Below, piece after piece: positions 1-10,590 of a stretch of DNA of 64,000 bases. The translations under genes and the position numbers were made by a program. The notes under the pieces are model-generated. The model did not search any database and was not told the origin of the DNA. It saw only the letters and a list, made by a program, of their open reading frames with translations. Each line of letters begins with the position of its first letter. The stretch's first letter is position 1. The stretch is from Diprion similis (Eukaryota > Arthropoda > Insecta > Hymenoptera > Diprionidae): contig NC_060114.1 in NCBI RefSeq assembly GCF_021155765.1, forward strand, positions 16,191,501 through 16,255,500. The letters are read 5' to 3'.

Positions 1-2736
1 CTTGGTCTGAATCCCTCTTAGCAGTTTTTTCAAAATGGCTTTATCTTTTTGCAAAAATGGTTTGTACTGGGTGTAAACGCCCGGTTTTGAGTCCAAAACT
101 TTAAGATTTTCAGATTTTTTAATCCTGTATTTTTGGTTTTCTGAAAAGAAGTAACATACCATAAGCTTATTATGAAATTTAAATACAATTTCATTTCATG
201 GTCTGTCATAAAAATCTTGTCACCATTTGGCAGACATAGCTGGTAATTTATTGCACTTACCTATATTTGAGCCATTCGTTATTCTAATTATATGAGGCCA
301 ATGTTGCAGGGTTTTAGCAAAAAATGGATTCGTTACTCCCAAAATGACAGCTGGCGGTGACGGAGCATCAGTTGTATATTCTTTAAACTCTGAATCATGG
401 ATGGTAAAATATGGACGATGATCGGCACAGTATTTCAATGGCGCTATTGTTCTGCAGAAAAGTAAAAATTAAAATAGATATATCAATAACAGGCTAGAAA
501 CGAGAATTACCGTATGAGTCCGACTATAAGTCGATCTTGAATGTAAGTCGACCCCCATTTTTTCGACTTCTTTCCAGGAATTTCTTTAGGAACCGATTAT
601 AAGTTGAATTTGATGATAAGTTAGCATCACAGAAGTAGGTATATTTATTGTTACTGTTGCCTTTTTACACATATTTATGAATACTTGAGTTAGAAATGAA
701 GTTTTTTCAATCAATAACGAAAACTTACAAACATATCCCAAATGTAAATCGATCCCACGTGTAAGACGATTATAAATTTTGATGGCAATATCAGCGAAAA
801 AAAATCTTGACTTATACTCTGGCTAATACGGTACTTGATTTTTTAAACAAACGATCGGCACTTACGCAGTCAGAGCTTGAACCATCTCTGCACAAGTAGT
901 CGGTGAGCTGGCCATAACGACTATTGGTTCACCTAGAAGTGCTAATTCCCAGAGTAAATGTACATGGCTAACAACGCTGGCTAAGCTCCGGAACATGTCT
1001 CCCTCGTAGGCAGAAGTCAGAACAATCTTACGCAAGGAATGTTTTTTTGTTGTGTGGTCTAGTGCAGCTACCGTCGGCACGGTTGCTTTATAATTTTGAT
1101 TTGGAATGTAGGTCTGTAAAAAACAGATGAAAACAAACTTAATTATACACTTCTAACTGTTTGTCTACTTTCTCAGAACTGGATGACGTTTGATAGAGTT
1201 GCGCTGGCATTTTTTGACGACAGATCAATCGGTATTCCAATTTGTAGCAAAAATTTCAAACGATAATAATGTTGATTAATTTATAGAAAATTTATTGTCG
1301 GCATCACCTGGAAGAGAACATTCATCAGTGTGAGATGAAGTATTTGGCCTGGAACAGGCGGTGGCCACCGATCAATTTCTCGACTAACAGCTTCCATGAC
1401 TGAGATGCCAGACTCAAAAAATTCTGGAGCTATAAGGGCACAGATCTCACTGAACAGATTCACTAGTGGTAGTTTTGTTATAATCACTATACTCTGAAAA
1501 TGAATATTTATCAATCAGATGAGGAATTACACTAGAAGCTAAGCATATATTCCTATGGCTTTGAAGATTCATTTTGGGTAACTGTTGATATATTTGAATC
1601 AACAACAAATTGTATTCAATTTATCAAGTGATTGATCCTGTTGTTTGAAATTATGATTAATCAACCTTCTGAAAATATCCTCTAGGCAAAGTCTTGTCCT
1701 TGACCTGCCTAAAGTACACGTATCCCCAGTAGTAATCTCTGTCTGACTGCACAAAGACTGGACACTTTCTATCGTACTCTTTTAACGATTCAGTATTCTG
1801 CGCCGTTTTTCCATTTTGCCTAATTCTGACATGGTACTGCGTGTCTCCCATGCAACCGGAATTTGAATCTGGAAACGCCAGGTAACAGACGTTCGATCTC
1901 TCTTGCTCCGTCAGTTTTATATGACTTGGATAAACAAGCTGAAATTGAATAAGAAGATTTCAATGAGGTTAACATTTTCAATAGAATGAGAATTTATTTC
2001 TCGAAGAGTGAATCGAACAGTTCTTGCTCTATCAAGCTCAAGAATTCAATATCGTAATTTGAACTTTTGTATTTTAGGAAATTACAAGAGGGTATGATAG
2101 AAATTGTTTTAAAAAATTATCTCAAAACTCTTCACGTGTGTCTAATGAGAACAAATTTCTTCTAATTTAATATGAACTAATTAATAAATTATATTCACTC
2201 TATGCATGAATATATTGAAAAAATAATATCATCTTCAAACTTTTTGAAGTTGAAAAAAGAGAAGTTTATTTCTAATTACATACAAGATTGTTCACATTAG
2301 TCGAGTTTTGCTCAATACTTTAGAGTAACCTTTCCAACGTGTATATAATTTTTGTGCAGATGTTCTCTATTCATTAGGTAAACTTAAAGTAAATAAGTCG
2401 AATAGCACAGGTTTAAATTCAGGTAATTTTTGGTTCGGTGAATCGCTTAGATTTTAATGAACCAAATAGATTAAAGTGAATTAACTACCAGATAGAAAAT
2501 GATGTAATGGATCAAGATTATTTCTCCGAGATGATAATTCAATTAATATATATAGACTTGGATCAGTTTACCTCTAACGCTTGGCCAAGTTCGAGATCGA
2601 ATGTAACAACACATATGCAGTGCACCCAGTTGCTGAATCTCTCCCATTTTTTCCTAGAAATTTTTAAATCCTCAACGAGCGTTTCGTCATTGCCTGTAGT
2701 GTCGTTTGTCGCCGAGCAGGATGCCAGGTCCGACAT
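1..2736 (-). CDS. DENND6: DENN domain-containing protein 6 (partial, C-terminus off window)
   Basis: DENND6 (FAM116) proteins are DENN-domain guanine nucleotide exchange factors, linked to Rab14 and endosomal traffic. Six exons can be joined in phase: 2736-2572, 1938-1666, 1493-1308, 1113-866, 451-261 and 140-<1; all introns are GT-AG. The start is ATG at 2736, followed by [15 protein letters not shown]. Family landmarks are [19 protein letters not shown] near residue 31, [13 protein letters not shown] in exon 2, [18 protein letters not shown] in exon 4, and [20 protein letters not shown] then [16 protein letters not shown] in exon 5. Exon 6 carries [16 protein letters not shown] and runs off the left edge. 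About 400 residues are visible of a family length near 600. I see no breaks. Insects usually have one DENND6 gene, so no A/B assignment is made. The gene is divergent from PSMD2. Confidence 0.93.
508..833. mobile_element. MITE-like element with terminal inverted repeats (Tc1/mariner or pogo type)
   Basis: A segment of about 326 bp in the DENND6 intron between 866 and 451. Both ends begin with TACCGTAT reading inward, and the two termini match at about 24 of 32 positions, sharing the core TATAAGTC. Further in, each end carries a second related block (GTAAGTCGACCCC on the left, GTAAATCGATCCCAC from the right). The outermost TA on each side would be the target duplication typical of the Tc1/mariner/pogo superfamily. 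There is no transposase ORF. The family is inferred from termini and size only. Confidence 0.62.
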
Positions 2737-3911
2737 AATTCTGTGTTCGTATTCGTTATTTTCTATTTACTCTTCATCAGCAGCAATGAGATAGGCAGAC
2801 CGTAACCACATGCACGCGACGACGACATCTTGCCTTTCATCTGTTCTTTTCATTTGACAGCACAGGCGGAACCACCTTCCCGCACCTCAAATCTTCCTGG
2901 TTATTTTAATTAGCAGTCATTACGTAACGGCTTGTTTATCCGCCGATTTCGCACAGCACTCGTCAGTCTAATAAAATTTCCTTTCCATAGTTTGATCTCC
3001 GTTCAATTTGTATACATACACAACACGCTTTTCGTCTTAACTGTCGAGGTACTGCGGAATGTTTTGCACAAAAAAAAAAAACAAAACAAGTCTAAACTAA
3101 CGGGACAAATAACCTCAAATATACACCTCTGCGATTGGCTCCTTGTCCAACATTCGAGATCCTCCAATTAGCAATCACCGCTTTTGCTTGTACAGGACTC
3201 AGCTGGAGAGCATATGTAGGAAAAAATTGTCTTGATACACAAAAATAAATTGTTTCTTGTTTTTTTTTTTTTTTTTTTACCTTTAAGATTGGTATATCAG
3301 TAATTTTTGTAGTTAACATCGACTATCTTTATTATTAACTGTTTACAATAACAGTTATTTGTGAGAGCTCAATTTATTTAATTCATATTCATTTTTGCAT
3401 CGATTTCGTCAGTTATAGCGATGCGACAAAAATATGATTTTGTCAGAAGTTCGATCAAGCTTCGTTTCCTGCAGCCGATACCATTTTTTTTTCCTGTTTT
3501 TAGAAAATCTATCTCCATTTTTCAATACAACCACTCAATAAATATTACTAATCGTTGATATTAATAGTTTTATCATTTGTATTTTTACCAGTTTTTGATC
3601 ACACGTCTTGAAGTATGTGTTTGTAAAAAAACACCAACGCAACCAAATTTTTCGTGGTACAATTGGATGTGGTATAAGTAATTTTGTGTAGAATAAAACA
3701 ACGTGGTATTGTTTCGGTCGCATGAATATTTTGAATTACGCGGGTTATAATTTTTTTTCCCGCCAGATGGCGCTGAGGTCGGCAAAGTGACTCGCAAATC
3801 GTTCTCATCACCACGGCAGTCTCTAACCTAACCAAGAAAGTTTTGACGGATTGCCGAATATCTTCGATATCGAATACCAAATTGACGGAAAAGACATAAT
3901 AACTAGAAAAT
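2737..3911. other. Divergent promoter interval DENND6 / PSMD2
   Basis: 1,175 bp between two divergent start codons. It contains the 5' leaders of both genes, A and T homopolymer runs (near 3070 and 3260), and a CTCF-like motif at 3760-3773. I see no coding exon, RNA gene or transposon here. Confidence 0.6.
3760..3773 (+). promoter_or_regulatory. CTCF-like motif upstream of PSMD2
   Basis: CCGCCAGATGGCGC fits the general CTCF consensus CCASYAGRKGGCRS at 13 of 14 positions. It lies 139 bp upstream of the PSMD2 ATG, between two divergent housekeeping genes. The match is visible; binding is an inference. Confidence 0.35.
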
Positions 3912-6900
3912 ATGCCGGAGGCAACAAAAGTCGAGGTGAAACCATCGAAGGAGGTGAAGAATGGTAAAGAGGAGGAGAAAAATGATTTGGTAAGCAGATA
4001 TTATAACCAATTGCTGGCTAACCATTTTGCCTATTGCCCTGAAAATATTAAACAAACTCCGACCGGTGACTTGCATCTTCCTTTTTGTTCGTTCTGCCCC
4101 GATCGCTTTCGATAATATATGTAATTCAGTTTTATCCTCGCATCTTCGTACCCATTAATTTTTCGCAATCAATAACAATGAAACCTGGGATTCTCCAACT
4201 TGGTTCTACAAAAAGAATTTTTTTTTTCTGTTTTCAAACTGTCATCAAAAATAGAAAAGAAGAGTTGAAAAATCCGAATTTGTTAAAACCACACTCATTA
4301 TCAATGGTTACTTTATTTTCACACAGTCTGAAGAAGACAAGCTGCTTCAGGAGGAGCTGAGCAACCTAGTCGAAAGGCTGCAAGATTCGAACACATCTTT
4401 GTACTTCTCGGCATTAGAGCTCCTCCGTTCTCAAATACGTGCGTCAACAACATCTATGACGAGCGTGCCAAAGCCGTTGAAATTTATGCGACCTCACTAC
4501 GATACAATGAAAATGGTATATGAAAAGATAAACGACCCAAAAACCAAGGAGCTCTGCTCAGATGTCATATCTGTCTTGGCGATGAGCATGGGAGAGGGAA
4601 GGGAATGTCTCAAGTACCGCTTAACTGGTTCAGCGTTAGAAATCGGGGAATGGGGACACGAGTACGTCAGGCATTTGTCGGGTGAGATTGCGGGAGAGTG
4701 GGATCAAGTAACCGGCGACGACGCCGAAGTGATCAGGAAAAAACTGGTCGACTTGGCCCGTGAAATCGTCCCCTACAACATGGCTCACAATGCCGAAGCC
4801 GAGGCATGCGACTTACTCATGGAAATCGAACGTCTCGATTTGCTTGATCAGTACGTTGACGAGAGTGCTTATCCAAGGGTTTGCCTATATCTTACCAGCT
4901 GTGTACCTTACGTGGCTGATCCAGAAAATAGCACGCTTCTTCACGCTGCCCTCAAGCTCTTCAGGAAGTTCGGCCAGTATCCGCAGGCTCTCAGGCTTGC
5001 CATGCAACTCAATGACTTGACATTAATAGAGGATATTTTTACTTCATGCAAGGATTTGTAAGTTATAACTAGTACTGATTTTTTGAGAAACACATTTTTT
5101 AATCCAGCGATTATATCACTGAAATTTTTATCAGAGTTTTTAAATCAGAGCTGATCGAACGGAACAAAGCAATTGAGCAAAACCAAGTAACAAATGTAAA
5201 GAGACGTAAATTTACTATAAAATTTCTCTGCATTTCAGATCCGTCCAAAAGCAGCTGGCATTCATGCTCGGTCGTCAGCAGATATTTCTGGAATTGAATG
5301 AAAACACGAATGAGTATGATGACCTGGTTGAAATAATGTCGAACGCGCATCTGAACAACCATTTCTTGAACTTGGCTCGAGAGTTGGATATAATGGAGCC
5401 AAAGACACCCGAAGACGTCTACAAGTCTCATCTAGAAAATTCGCGACCACCATTTGGAGGTGGTCAGGTAGATTCGGCACGTCAAAACCTCGCGGCAAGT
5501 TTTGTAAATGGTTTTGTCAACGCCGCATTTGGCCATGACAAGCTCCTCATAGAGGACGGTAATAAATGGCTCTACAAGAACAAGGAACATGGAATGCTCA
5601 GCGCCACAGCTTCCCTAGGACTTGTTTTACTGTGGGACGTCGATGGCGGTTTGACCCCGATCGACAAGTACCTTTATTCCGCCGAAGACTACATAAAATC
5701 CGGGGCTCTATTGGCTTGTGGAATCGTAAACTGTGGAGTAAGGAACGAGTGCGATCCGGCGCTTGCTTTACTGTCCGACTACGTCCTTCACAGCAGCAAT
5801 ACCATGCGCGTAGGCGCGATAGTTGGTCTGGGACTAGCTTACGCAGGTTCAAATCGTGAGGCTGTCCTCAGCCTGCTTACCCCTGTGCTTAGCGACCCCA
5901 AATCTAGCTGGGAAGTTGTCGCTGTTGCTGGTCTGGCCCTCGGCATGGTGGCAGTTGGTTCTTGCAATGCCTACGTTACGACGGCGATAATGCACACGTT
6001 GATGGAGAAGTCTGAGGCCGATCTGAAGGACACATATGCCAGGTTTTTGCCCCTTGGATTAGGCTTGTGCTTCTTGGGTAAGCAGGAGGCAGCAGAAGCG
6101 ATAATTGCTGCTTTAGAAGTTGTGCCTGAACCATTCAAGTCGATGTCAACGACTCTGGTCGAGGTTTGCGCCTATGCAGGGACAGGAAATGTGTTGAAAA
6201 TTCAACAGCTGCTCCATATTTGCTCAGAGCATTATGAGCCGAGCAATGAGAAGGAGGAGAAGAGCGATCGTAAGGAAAAAGACAAAAAGGAGGAAAAGAA
6301 GGAAGAGAAAGAGAAGGAGCTCAGCTCCCGGCAGGCTATTGCCGTACTGGGGATTGCCCTTATCGCTATGGGCGAAGAAATAGGCGCTGAAATGGCATAC
6401 AGGACTTTTGGGCATCTCCTCAGATACTGCGAACCTGTCATACGACGGTCTGTGCCCCTTGCTTTGGGACTCATCTCCGTATCGAACCCCAAACTGAATA
6501 TCCTCGATACCCTCTCCAAGTTTTCTCACGACAGTGACTCTGAGGTTGCTCATAATGCTATTTTCGCCATGGGACTTGTTGGTGCAGGAACCAACAACGC
6601 CAGACTTGCAGCAATGCTCAGACAGCTTGCCCAGTATCACGCCAAGGACCCAAACAACCTCTTTATGGTTCGCATCGCACAAGGCCTTACCCATCTTGGA
6701 AAGGGAACGTTAACCCTGTCGCCTTATCACAGCGACAGACAACTCCTGAGTCCTGTAGCAGTCGCAGGACTGTTGGCTACGCTGGTCGGATTTTTGGATG
6801 TCAAGAACAGTGAGCTTTTTTTGACTGGAATTTAGCATTCATTTTCAGAAATAATGCGGGTATATACAATTATTTATCTTCTTTTGCAGTAATACTTGGT

Positions 6901-7191
6901 CGCAGTCATTATCTTTTGTACACGCTCGCGGCAGCGATGCAGCCTAGGATGTTGGTTACTTTTGATGAAGAGCTGAACCCCCTCGCTGTACCTGTTCGAG
7001 TTGGTATTGCAGTTGACGTTGTCGGGCAGGCGGGAAAACCAAAGACGATAACGGGCTTTCAAACGCACACGACACCCGTCCTGTTGGCCCATGGAGAGAG
7101 AGCGGAAATGGCAACTGAAGAATACGTACCACTGACGCCAATAATGGAAGGTTTTGTAATTCTCAGAAAAAATCCCGACTTCACGCCTTAG
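3912..7191 (+). CDS. PSMD2: 26S proteasome non-ATPase regulatory subunit 2 (Rpn1)
   Basis: Rpn1 is the large scaffold subunit of the 19S base; it docks ubiquitin receptors and the deubiquitinase Ubp6/USP14. There are four exons: 3912-3989, 4327-5057, 5239-6809 and 6890-7191. All phases join and give 893 residues; the human protein has 908. The N-terminus is a charged, Lys/Glu-rich region. Proteasome/cyclosome toroid repeats follow, for example [40 protein letters not shown] and [20 protein letters not shown] Lys/Glu low-complexity linker lies near residues 605-632. The C-terminus is the family signature [35 protein letters not shown], then [10 protein letters not shown] before TAG. I chose ATG 3912 because MPEATKVEV is followed directly by the acidic N-terminus and a GTAAGC donor. 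Confidence 0.97.
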
Positions 7192-9123
7192 TAACGATTT
7201 TTTACTTTCTACTATTAATGTATTAACTTTTAATAATAAGTATGTGAATGATGAATAATAAAAAAGTAAGGAAATTTAAAGAAGACTGGAAATATCGATC
7301 GCTAAGATTGGCATGTATAATTTTCTTTCAACCATTTGAATGATTAATTTTCACGATATTTGAATGTGTACAAAATGCTAGCTTCGAGCTACTTCGTAGT
7401 CGAATTTCTGTATGACACACAACTAATGTAGAAGAGAAGGGGATGCAATTTAATCATAAAAACTGGCGGATATATTTAGCACATTTTTTATTTAAATATA
7501 TAAATCGCATTTAGTTTTACGCTCATACTTTCCCATTATTTTACTCGATTTGACCCTGGAGGAATTATTCATTCTTCATGCGTAATTTCCAAGTTATTCG
7601 GTAGTAACATTTAGGGGTTAAAATAACACTTATATATATTTAAACGTATTAGAAATATATACACATTCAGTCATACTTCATATAGATTAAATAGAATAAA
7701 TAGAATTGAGTTAGAAGTTAATCGCATTTAAGTACCAACGTCGTATTTTAATCATTAGGTACTCATAATAATGCGCTGCCATATCATAGAATGTATTCTA
7801 CCGGTTTTAGTATATAAAAAGTGAATAATAAAAATTGCAAGTGCGTCGTGAATCTCTGAAACTAATAACGTTAGCGATTACGCGACACACTTGCAATTTT
7901 TCCGATGAATTTTAATTGAATAACGATATCTCATATGTTTTCAAGGTAACTGTCTGCATACCATGTCTAACGAATTAATTTAATGCACTAACTGGTAATG
8001 AAAAAGAGTGTACGATAAAAAAAAAAAAATTGTGTTGTTTCTAAGAAATAGCAACACGTGATCATTGGCTTCGGAAGCCCAAAGTTACTGACCGCAAAAA
8101 ATGACTACATCACGTTACAGCGGTCTAAACCAGTCCGCGTGACTAAAGATGCTACTATGTCGTTAAATCACTACATATAATTAGTCTGTGATTCTGGGAA
8201 ATAATTATCAACCATCACTGCAGTTTGCAAGGATTTTCACGCCAGCAGAACTCGAGTCATTTTTTGCCAAGTAGGTAAGACCCAATGTGTGCCCGTTAAG
8301 ATGGCGCATGCTTTGTAGACTCGATGACGTGAAAGATGAAAAAATTTCATTCGCAATTCAAGATCGTGCGAGTGTTTGAAGAACACTAAGTAGTCACTGG
8401 AACAGCTGTGAGTGCTCATGTTTTTGGTAATCTGACCATTGGATTCCACACTGCATATTTTATAGATGGGAAGTAATCATTCCGACTCCATTCCATCCGT
8501 TACTGAATTCCATTTTATCGTTCACCTGAGTTTCTAACACATTTATTAGTGCAAAACTTTAGTTTTGCGATGAAAGCACGATACGATCGTGAAATGCAAA
8601 TGAGATTTTCTTCGCTTCTTACTTCAGGAAGCCAGGCATGTCTGATTGTGAGAGTAGACTAGGAAATGTTAAAACGGTGCATACAGCTCAGTTCAAGACA
8701 AAGATCATTTGTGATCCCGTACAGAAGATGAAATAAATTTGCCGTCGTTTGAACGGTTCTACAACAATCGAAGGTAAACTATCGAAAAATTCAAACGCGA
8801 CAAGATTAATGGTTTCGTCATTCGGTTGTCCATCTTCTGTTTCTAACAAATCATTAACAGAAAGAAACCAAGGAACAATACATGAACAGAGACTCCTATA
8901 CTCCTACACGTGATTATAGTAAGTATTTTCCGGTTCCTATGCGTTTGCCTTGTTCAAGACCAACGCTTCTCTTCAGTCAATTGAATACGTATAAATTGAT
9001 GCGAGGTTGGGTCACTTTTCAGCCGATTTCGAGCGTCGATTGATCCATCTATGTACGTACATACATACAATGCTTGCTGTACCGTCTGTACACGACCAAG
9101 AACACACAACAATCGGAATCTCA
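7192..9123. other. Convergent intergenic interval
   Basis: 1.9 kb between the PSMD2 stop and the stop of the minus-strand secreted protein. It is AT-rich and holds the 3' UTRs. A TTTATT at 8542-8547 is a possible minus-strand poly(A) signal for the next gene. I see no exon, RNA gene or clear repeat. Confidence 0.5.
7257..7262 (+). terminator. Putative poly(A) signal of PSMD2
   Basis: AATAAA 66 bp after the PSMD2 stop codon, in an A-rich context. It would give a short 3' UTR. Confidence 0.55.
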
Positions 9124-10590
9124 CTATTCGAAGACCGAGCACGCAGTCTTCTTCTCAGTTTCGGACGCTGATCCCGAGTAGCATTCAAGAGCTTTACGAA
9201 GTTTGTCAATCCACTCGTCGATGTCTTCGTCAGTGATGCGGCCACCGTTGGTGTCGACGGAAATCGAGCGAGCGAACGACCGTTTGCCGACGAGTGCGGA
9301 AAGCATCAGAGTGACCATTGGTATGCCAAGCCCGAGAAGAAACATGGGATGCATAACGTGTTTCATCCCATGTTTTTTGAAGCTTCTGAACAATTCGGAG
9401 AAGAAGCTTTCCTTCTGGTGTTCGTGAAACTTTCCGTATAGATGTGGCTTGATCTTTCCGTACTTGGCAATGTAGTTGTAGTAGTACGGATCGTAGGACT
9501 GCGCATATAACTGGGAGTGATAAACGTTAAGATCCGGCGGAGGATGATTGGCGTCCGGAAACCAAGCGCTTGCGTCTTCGTACGGATTCGGAGCCTTGGG
9601 GTAATACCGCTTATGGTAGCCGGGTGGCTTGGTGTAAATTATTTCCGGAGCTCCGTGGCCGTAGCCTCCGGGCGGAAATCCTGGGGGCCCCACCCTGGAC
9701 TGGGCGCGATAAATGCCGCCCACATACGGCGGCTTAACGACGAAATTCCGCCTTCTATAGGGGACCGGTGGGCCCCTAAGAACCGGCGGACTTTTTCCTA
9801 CCAGAACTTCGACGGGACGATTAACCCAGTTCGCGTTACGGCCGAACTCTTGATCCGCCGCAAAGGGCATTTGGGCTTGTTGAACTTGCGGATTCGCATA
9901 TTGCGGCAGCTGTGTATACTGAGGGTACTGGACTTCCGGCTGGCCCACTAGGTTAACCTGCTCGCTTCCGTGGCTCAAGTCTTCTCGCTTAGGCAGTACT
10001 ATGTCCGATATGTGGGGCTGATGAGGGGCCGACGAGTCGCTCGTCTTTTGGGACTCACCCAGGTACTCCTCGAGGGCCACCTTGGACTCCTCGGGTGTTT
10101 TCGAGTTCAAGAACATCGCCAGGGCCGCGTTTGACTGTTCGGGCAACTCCGGCTGATGCGCGGTTTCCGCATTCTCCGGGTAGGCTTGGTTCCAGGTCTG
10201 CGTTTTCTCCGCAGGATATAACGCGGCTGCTGCCACTGGCGACTGGAGGTCTTCATCCGTGATGGTCTTGTAGGAGTTCACGGAGGAGCTCACTGCCGAT
10301 GAGATTTCGTTTCTCGAGGACAGCCGGGGCCCCGGGCTTCGAGACCTGTCACCGTTAGCTTGGTATTTGTTCTGGGCCCGTTCGGCTTGGAGGCTTTTTG
10401 CAGCAAGCAAATACGAGTCTGTCTCCGTATCCGAGATTTCCAAGGAACGCCCCTTAGCCGCCTTCTCTGCCAACTGCGATTCCTCTGCAGTGTAAACCGT
10501 GTCCTCGGTCAAGGGATTACCATTGAAATTCAACTGACCCCAGACTGCCTGGATCGTTATTAAAAAGAGGGGAATCACCGGAACCCGCAT
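9124..10590 (-). CDS. Unrecognised secreted/single-pass membrane protein, Pro/Tyr-rich
   Basis: One exon of 488 residues; I do not recognise the family. Residues 1-18 look like a signal peptide (MRVPVIPLFLITIQAVWG, then QLNFNG). The middle is low complexity: Ser/Glu-rich, then Gln/Pro (QYPQYTQLPQYANPQVQQ), then Gly/Pro/Tyr-rich around PPGFPPGGYGHG. Near residues 374-385 is QSYDPYYYNYIA, and then a Lys/His-rich stretch. Residues of about 416-434 (MFLLGLGIPMVTLMLSALV) form the only other hydrophobic segment, followed by GKR and an acidic tail with two cysteines (LECYSG, TACSVFE). ITDED occurs twice (TITDEDLQSP and RITDEDIDEW). The start at 10590 is preferred over the longer in-frame start at 10641 because a good acceptor (TTCTATTTTCAG) lies just upstream of it and it opens with a signal peptide. 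The topology suggests an extracellular N-terminal domain and a short tail. It is probably an insect-restricted gene, but its function is unknown. Confidence 0.8.
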   Translation of the reverse strand: MRVPVIPLFLITIQAVWGQLNFNGNPLTEDTVYTAEESQLAEKAAKGRSLEISDTETDSYLLAAKSLQAERAQNKYQANGDRSRSPGPRLSSRNEISSAVSSSVNSYKTITDEDLQSPVAAAALYPAEKTQTWNQAYPENAETAHQPELPEQSNAALAMFLNSKTPEESKVALEEYLGESQKTSDSSAPHQPHISDIVLPKREDLSHGSEQVNLVGQPEVQYPQYTQLPQYANPQVQQAQMPFAADQEFGRNANWVNRPVEVLVGKSPPVLRGPPVPYRRRNFVVKPPYVGGIYRAQSRVGPPGFPPGGYGHGAPEIIYTKPPGYHKRYYPKAPNPYEDASAWFPDANHPPPDLNVYHSQLYAQSYDPYYYNYIAKYGKIKPHLYGKFHEHQKESFFSELFRSFKKHGMKHVMHPMFLLGLGIPMVTLMLSALVGKRSFARSISVDTNGGRITDEDIDEWIDKLRKALECYSGSASETEKKTACSVFE

